Assembly (NCBI GenBank): GCA_002118135.1
Contig: BDIU01000390.1
Span: 1-61,558 of the forward strand
DNA length: 61,558 nt
Direction of reading: 5' to 3'
Source of the DNA: Trebouxia sp. TZW2008
Lineage: Eukaryota > Chlorophyta > Trebouxiophyceae > Trebouxiales > Trebouxiaceae
Of the stretch, positions 58,101-61,558 are shown one piece after another; the first letter of the stretch is position 1; every line of letters starts with the position of its first letter. The notes under the pieces are model-generated. The model had not been told where the DNA came from. It saw only the letters and a list, made by a program, of their open reading frames with translations, and ran no database searches. The position numbers and the translations under genes are program-made.

Positions 58101-61045
58101 AGCAGCCAGCTGCAGCCTCACATGGTCACCTCCTAATGCTGACTGCAGTGCCTATCATCCAAGCTGTGCCATCAGGTAAAGCTGCGGTGTATTGAAGCCT
58201 CAAGTCTTTCTAGCAACAAGCCACTTTCCAAAGATGCTAGAGTTTCTGCCATTGATGCACAGGAGGAAGATGCATCGAAATACATGTCTGTGCATTGTCG
58301 CTTGTGCATTGGCAAACTTGTTTCCGGCCAAGGTGCATGATGCATCAATCGATTGTTGAGTTGTGTCATTTGCTGTGCAGTAACAATGTGTTGCAGTGGG
58401 AATGCCGTTCAAACTGACATGTAAGGCATTGCAACAATCTACAATTGCTTGACCCATCAAATATGGTGGGGTGAGGCATCGTCTTGTGGCAAAGTACTCA
58501 ATTGTGGCAATGCAGGCTGACGTGAAGCAGCCTGCAACTTCTTTGCATTAACTTGTCTGATCTATGAATCTGCAGGTTGGAGCTTGTCGCACATCGACAG
58601 CTTGCTACGAAGTGCGCTGACAGCGCTGTCAGACAGCCAAACTTCCCAGCATCCATCAGGTGGCCAAAATCATCAGCAACCTTCGCCAGCACAGCCCTCT
58701 GAGCCTCCATCAGATGTTCTGGTGGCAGTCGCTGTCACACTGTCCCACATGCTAGATACACATCTGCAGTCAACCTCACAGCATCAGCCAGGTCAGCAGC
58801 AGCAGCAGCAGCAGCTGCAGCTGCCAGGCCATCCAAAATCTTCGGCTGAGCAGCTACACACCGTCCTGTCCCTCATTGTCTTCATTGGCGCCCTGTCCAG
58901 CTCAGCTGCTAATGGCAAATCTCAAGTCCATTCACAAGATCGACCAGAGGCTGAAACTGCTGCATCCACTCAGCAGGCTGAAGCAGAAAGTGAAGTTGAT
59001 GTCCAATCACAAAAGCAGCCACAACTTGACACTGCTGCTTCTACACAGCAAGCTGATGCAGATGGTGAGACCAATGACCCGGGGCAAGCAGCTCAAGGGC
59101 AGTCTCAGGCTGTAGCTGATGAGTCAGATGGAGTCAGTGCACAGGCTGTCAGGACTGAACAGCAGAGTACAGACAGTGCACAAGAAGCTGCTGACACATT
59201 GCAGCCTGATTCTTGCGTGGAGTCACCTCAACAGGCGTGTCAAGCGGTGTGCTTGCAGGTAATCACGTCTTCTGGCATGTTCTGCATGCTGCTTGTCATA
59301 CAGAATTTTGATTTCTAGTGCTGCAGCACAAGCGTCATGCGGACCAGCTTTTGCACTTTGTGAGATGCATTGAGAACCACAGCATACTGCAACGCATTTG
59401 CTGCACCTCTGTGCAACACTGAAGTGAAGTGAGGAATCGGCAATGGCTTGAACTGCTGCATCTTCATTCTGCCTGTATTTTCATAGTATGCTCTCAATAC
59501 TTGACAACCTTTTTCTCTTGTCTTCAATTTTTTGTCTCACCTGCCTTTGCTGCGTTGGTGCAGGTGCTGCAGCAGGCTGCTGCTGTTGATGATCCCACTG
59601 TGCAGTTGCAACTGCTGCGGGCTGTTCACCTGGACAAAGCGCAGCAGGAGGCAGCCGCCTCTCTACTGCTGTGGTCACAAGCCTGTATTGCTGCTGTGTT
59701 ACCGGGCACTGTAACCTGCCTACATCACCTGCTAGCTGACAGCACGAGCCTTTCACAACTCACCTTCCAGGTGATTGTCAAACCTATTCCACAATGGCAT
59801 TTCTCACAGAATCAGACTGTGTTGAGGTAGCTGTGGAAACTGATCAATGCAAGTGGTCACAAGCTTGCATTGCTGCTGTGTTACCAGGCACCTTGGCCTC
59901 CATTGCCCGCTAGCCGGCAGCACAGGCCTCTTCAAACTCAAACTGAAGGCCATTGTCAGAATTGACAATACTGCATTGATGCAACTAATGGGAGTGCCAT
60001 GTGATCTATCTGTGTTGTGAGCTGATGACCTTAGCGTCATGTATCTGGAATGTACATTGCAGACCTTTTGGGCTGCGTAGGCTCCCAGGGAAGCATCCAG
60101 TGCTGATGCATGGGTCAGTATCACCCGAGTGCTATCTGTATGCGTCGTCTGCCAAACTTTAAGTTGGACACACTGAACAGTCATTGAATTGAAAAGCAAC
60201 AATACAGCAAATGTGCTCAGACAACTTGGTTCAATCAAAGTTTGTTGTCAAGTATTGCACGGTGGATGCTGGTTGCAGGTAGTGGCTGAGCAGATCAGGC
60301 TTCTGCTGGCAGCAATAGTTCAGGCCAGCACAGAGCAGCAGCAACAGCGCCTCATGGCAGTGCTGCTGATGGTGCTCATTGCAGACGTTGTGCCTCGCCT
60401 GTCTGGCTCAGCTGCACTGGCTGAACTTGCAGTCAAGCTGGTGACCCAGATTGCATCAGGGCCGGCATCAGCTGCATTCAAGGCTGTTGTGGCTGGTCTA
60501 ACGCCCCATGACAGACTAAAGCTTCAGGTATGATTGTTGACATGCATGTTCTTGCATCGGTATGCAAGACAGGTCACGGTATCCTTGCAGCTAGTTCTGT
60601 CTGTACCACAACAGACATAGAAGGCATGAACTGCATGCGTGTTGCGCTAGCTGTAGACTTTGCCATTCTTCCAGAGGCAGCAAATCATATATAAGCATGT
60701 ACTTTTGCCTCTGATCTGGATTTAACGTGCTGAGGTATGCAAAATGTCGTTGAAGTTGCCGACCTGGAAGCATGTTCTTAAATCTGTGCTGATGTAGAAT
60801 GCATCTGACTGACTGAAGCGACTGCCTTTGCAGTTCACCCATTACATTGTGCTTGACACAATACTTGCTGAAAGGGTGAGAATGGGCTTTGTCATCCTCA
60901 TCAGAAACTGCTTATTGCCCTATTGCAGGCAGCAATGCAGGCTGTGACGCAACCTGCGTCTAGAGCCAGTCAGCTTGCTTCATCACAGCCAAAGGCAAAA
61001 GCTACAATCACCTTGAAGAATTTTGCAGCTGTCAGTCGCAGCTGA
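43112..61045 (+). CDS. HEATR5: HEATR5/SWEETIE HEAT-repeat trafficking protein
   Basis: The 27 exons are 43112-43345, 43485-43729, 43984-44344, 45113-45505, 45932-46126, 46603-46844, 47129-47297, 47700-47795, 48254-48439, 49060-49237, 49552-49755, 50336-50460, 50644-50791, 51059-51269, 51711-51909, 52166-52339, 52580-52888, 53040-53623, 53855-54160, 54490-54689, 55059-55315, 55580-55796, 57326-57514, 58576-59258, 59564-59770, 60279-60527 and 60929-61045. Phases agree throughout, giving about 2225 aa (human HEATR5B 2071; plant SWEETIE about 2200). It is a HEAT-solenoid partner of clathrin adaptor AP-1 in endosome-Golgi trafficking; SWEETIE mutants have altered sugar metabolism. Recognised in order: VSLYLKGDTLPLY; RASLALAVGCIYR; VVAVLGPELSPGT; an acidic insert, then RLRTRLFAISCILAI; GHLILEQYRAQFVSALR; AAWIAVVQDYAVL; and the C-terminal ATITLKNF tail that matches APTIKLKTSFF. 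Exon 24 encodes a long Gln/Ser-rich linker. Confidence 0.95.
43915..43983 (+). repeat. Head copy of HEATR5 exon 3
   Basis: A ~50-base copy of the acceptor and start of exon 3 (TTGCTGCACTGCAG followed by a GA..GACCCAG stretch) lies directly upstream of the true acceptor. Confidence 0.75.
44345..44650 (+). repeat. Tandem repeats after HEATR5 exon 3
   Basis: Three to four diverged units of about 85-100 bases share CAGCA(A)AAG..CTGCATGCTGCAT..AGCACT elements. They appear to derive from the end of exon 3 plus its donor. Confidence 0.65.
44957..45105 (+). repeat. Recent head copy of HEATR5 exon 4
   Basis: This is a ~140-base copy of the acceptor and exon 4 start, about 93% identical by eye. The frame is open, with SKPSKKASLEQIIAQAY matching SKPSKKASLEQMIAQAY. 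It has one extra CAG unit and runs straight into the real acceptor. It is among the youngest copies in the window. Confidence 0.92.
46355..46600 (+). repeat. Short tandem repeat upstream of HEATR5 exon 6
   Basis: About four to five diverged units of ~55-60 bases share (T)CTGACAGCTTGATGTTGCT. The last unit ends at the exon 6 acceptor, so this segment repeats the intron tail. Confidence 0.75.
48070..48615 (+). repeat. Head and tail copies of HEATR5 exon 9
   Basis: A head copy at 48076-48186 (ESDLLTELQ, ALEALQAFVVGP; about 88% identical by eye) precedes exon 9. A tail copy of ~55 bases with its donor follows at about 48560-48612. Confidence 0.9.
49340..50050 (+). repeat. Head and tail copies of HEATR5 exon 11
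   Basis: Two head fragments (about 49345-49410 and 49430-49503, CGMHSQDAVL) precede exon 11. Two tail copies (49835-49930, LRPWELDLPNQTDPAGQLAG; and a decayed one at 49975-50048) follow it. Confidence 0.88.
51556..51652 (+). repeat. 48-base tandem duplication
   Basis: Two units (GTCAGGA(A/G)CTGCAT..TGAACTG or similar, then ACAAAT) lie in HEATR5 intron 14, upstream of exon 15. Confidence 0.8.
55860..55975 (+). repeat. Tail copy of HEATR5 exon 22
   Basis: The last ~70 bases of exon 22 with its donor recur downstream (ADAVRMTLELAACLQPLHG in the copy, TDAVLMTLELAACLQPLQG in the exon). Confidence 0.92.
56688..57200. mobile_element. Fold-back retrotransposon Gag remnant
   Basis: Two Gag-like fragments face each other as arms of ~165 bases (about 56688-56850 plus, about 56866-57035 minus) around a ~15-base centre. 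Both arms encode a basic stretch followed by CYHCCKKGHPSYEC (plus) or CDHCCKKGHPSYEC (minus), an exact CX2CX4HX4C zinc knuckle typical of LTR-retrotransposon Gag. On the minus strand the Gag-like frame continues to about 57200. No protease, integrase or reverse transcriptase is present. It lies in HEATR5 intron 22, so the transcript could form a long hairpin. Confidence 0.8.
57585..58180 (+). repeat. Three tail copies of HEATR5 exon 23
   Basis: Three tandem units of about 215-235 bases each repeat the last ~140 bases of exon 23 plus donor, at about 57595-57735, 57815-57958 and 58035-58176. The second is nearly identical to the exon over MTTSLMLAALPAVHAVPAG; the third has stops. Confidence 0.92.
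59850..59960 (+). repeat. Tail copy of HEATR5 exon 25
   Basis: About 90 bases of exon 25 (SQACIAAVLPGT, then decayed) recur about 80 bases downstream of its donor. Confidence 0.82.
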
Positions 61046-61506
61046 CAGGCTATGATCAAAGCAGGCACCTGATACATTGTGCCTTGCCAATGTGAAGGGT
61101 GCTTGCATCCTGTGCATGATTATATCAGGCACACTTGGACTCTATAAGGAGAGTTGCTATTAGCAGCCTCTGGACTCATGAAGCGTGACACGCAATTGAA
61201 ACCTTGCAATCACAGATCATGCAGATCAGGCCAGCGCAGCCTGCCAAACGCTACTGAATGTCATCATATACTGTGCGAATGGCCCAACACTAGGTTCGAT
61301 AGAGTCAAGCTGTACACAAGCTGGTTGACGAAGCGGTAAAAGTGCTTGCAAGTAGCTGGCAATTGAAACTGCCTGCTCATTTTATAAGCTTGCATGCAGT
61401 TGATATATGCTGCACGCTGCGGCTGTTACACAACATGCTTGCAGCATAACAGAGTCAGCCAAACGGACGATTTTTTTTTCAACATTTGCCAGCTGATTTA
61501 GGGGAG
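61046..61506. other. Downstream region of HEATR5
   Basis: About 0.46 kb with no recognised gene. It contains a run of nine T's at about 61470-61480. Confidence 0.5.
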
Positions 61507-61558
61507 AAAACGGGAGAGACCCCACCCTGCCAACGTAAGGCGAAACACGGGAGAGACC
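61507..61558 (+). repeat. 37-base tandem repeat entering from the right
   Basis: One full 37-base unit (61511-61547, beginning CGGGAGAGACC and ending AGGCGAAACA) is followed by the first 11 bases of a second unit at the window end. Its sequence matches the single motif at 18411-18451. The array probably continues beyond the window. Confidence 0.8.

Overview
The window is nuclear DNA of an intron-rich eukaryote. Three of its genes (a plant NO EXINE FORMATION 1 homologue, a SWEETIE/HEATR5 homologue and RNA polymerase III subunit 1) point to the green lineage. The compact single-copy layout and roughly balanced base composition suggest a chlorophyte green alga, perhaps a trebouxiophyte; that rank is inference only. 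All gene models were assembled by eye from GT(GC)..AG splice sites, reading-frame phase and family sequence recalled from memory. No search or alignment was run.

Layout from left to right. (1) 1-1614: no firm gene. (2) 1754-4505 (+): coiled-coil, low-complexity protein of unknown function, copy 1 (5 exons, about 598 aa). (3) 5187-15401 (-): NEF1-like multi-pass membrane protein (13 exons, about 1070 aa). (4) 16160-18005 (+): AsaB/CmcJ-type oxygenase (5 exons found, start unresolved). (5) 18997-35011 (-): largest subunit of RNA polymerase III, RPC1 (24 exons, about 1427 aa, with one apparent +1 base in exon 5). (6) 35769-38018 (+): decayed NEF1 pseudogene. (7) 38712-41480 (-): coiled-coil protein copy 2 (5 exons, about 611 aa). 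(8) 42230-43058 (-): small unknown gene (3 exons, 154 aa). (9) 43112-61045 (+): HEATR5/SWEETIE HEAT-repeat trafficking protein (27 exons, about 2225 aa). (10) The right edge enters a 37-bp tandem repeat.

Items 2-3 and 6-7 are the two arms of an old inverted segmental duplication (about 1615-15910 against 35280-41612). It brackets the oxygenase and RPC1. The coiled-coil gene is intact in both arms. NEF1 survives only in the left arm; in the right arm just exons 1, 12 and 13 are recognisable, and they are broken.

The most unusual feature is inside the introns. In all three large genes many exons are flanked by tandem, diverged partial copies of themselves. Copies of an exon's 5' part, with its acceptor, always lie upstream of the true exon. 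Copies of its 3' part, with its donor, always lie downstream. I count more than thirty such copies and no exception to the rule. This is what repeated tandem duplication of segments straddling intron-exon junctions would leave, and it accounts for much of the intron length here. The copies carry plausible splice sites, so they are either decoys or raw material for alternative splicing.

The genes are not an operon and do not form one pathway. RPC1 and HEATR5 are housekeeping genes (tRNA/5S transcription; endosome-Golgi trafficking), NEF1 is a plant-lineage membrane protein, and the oxygenase looks like a specialised-metabolism enzyme.
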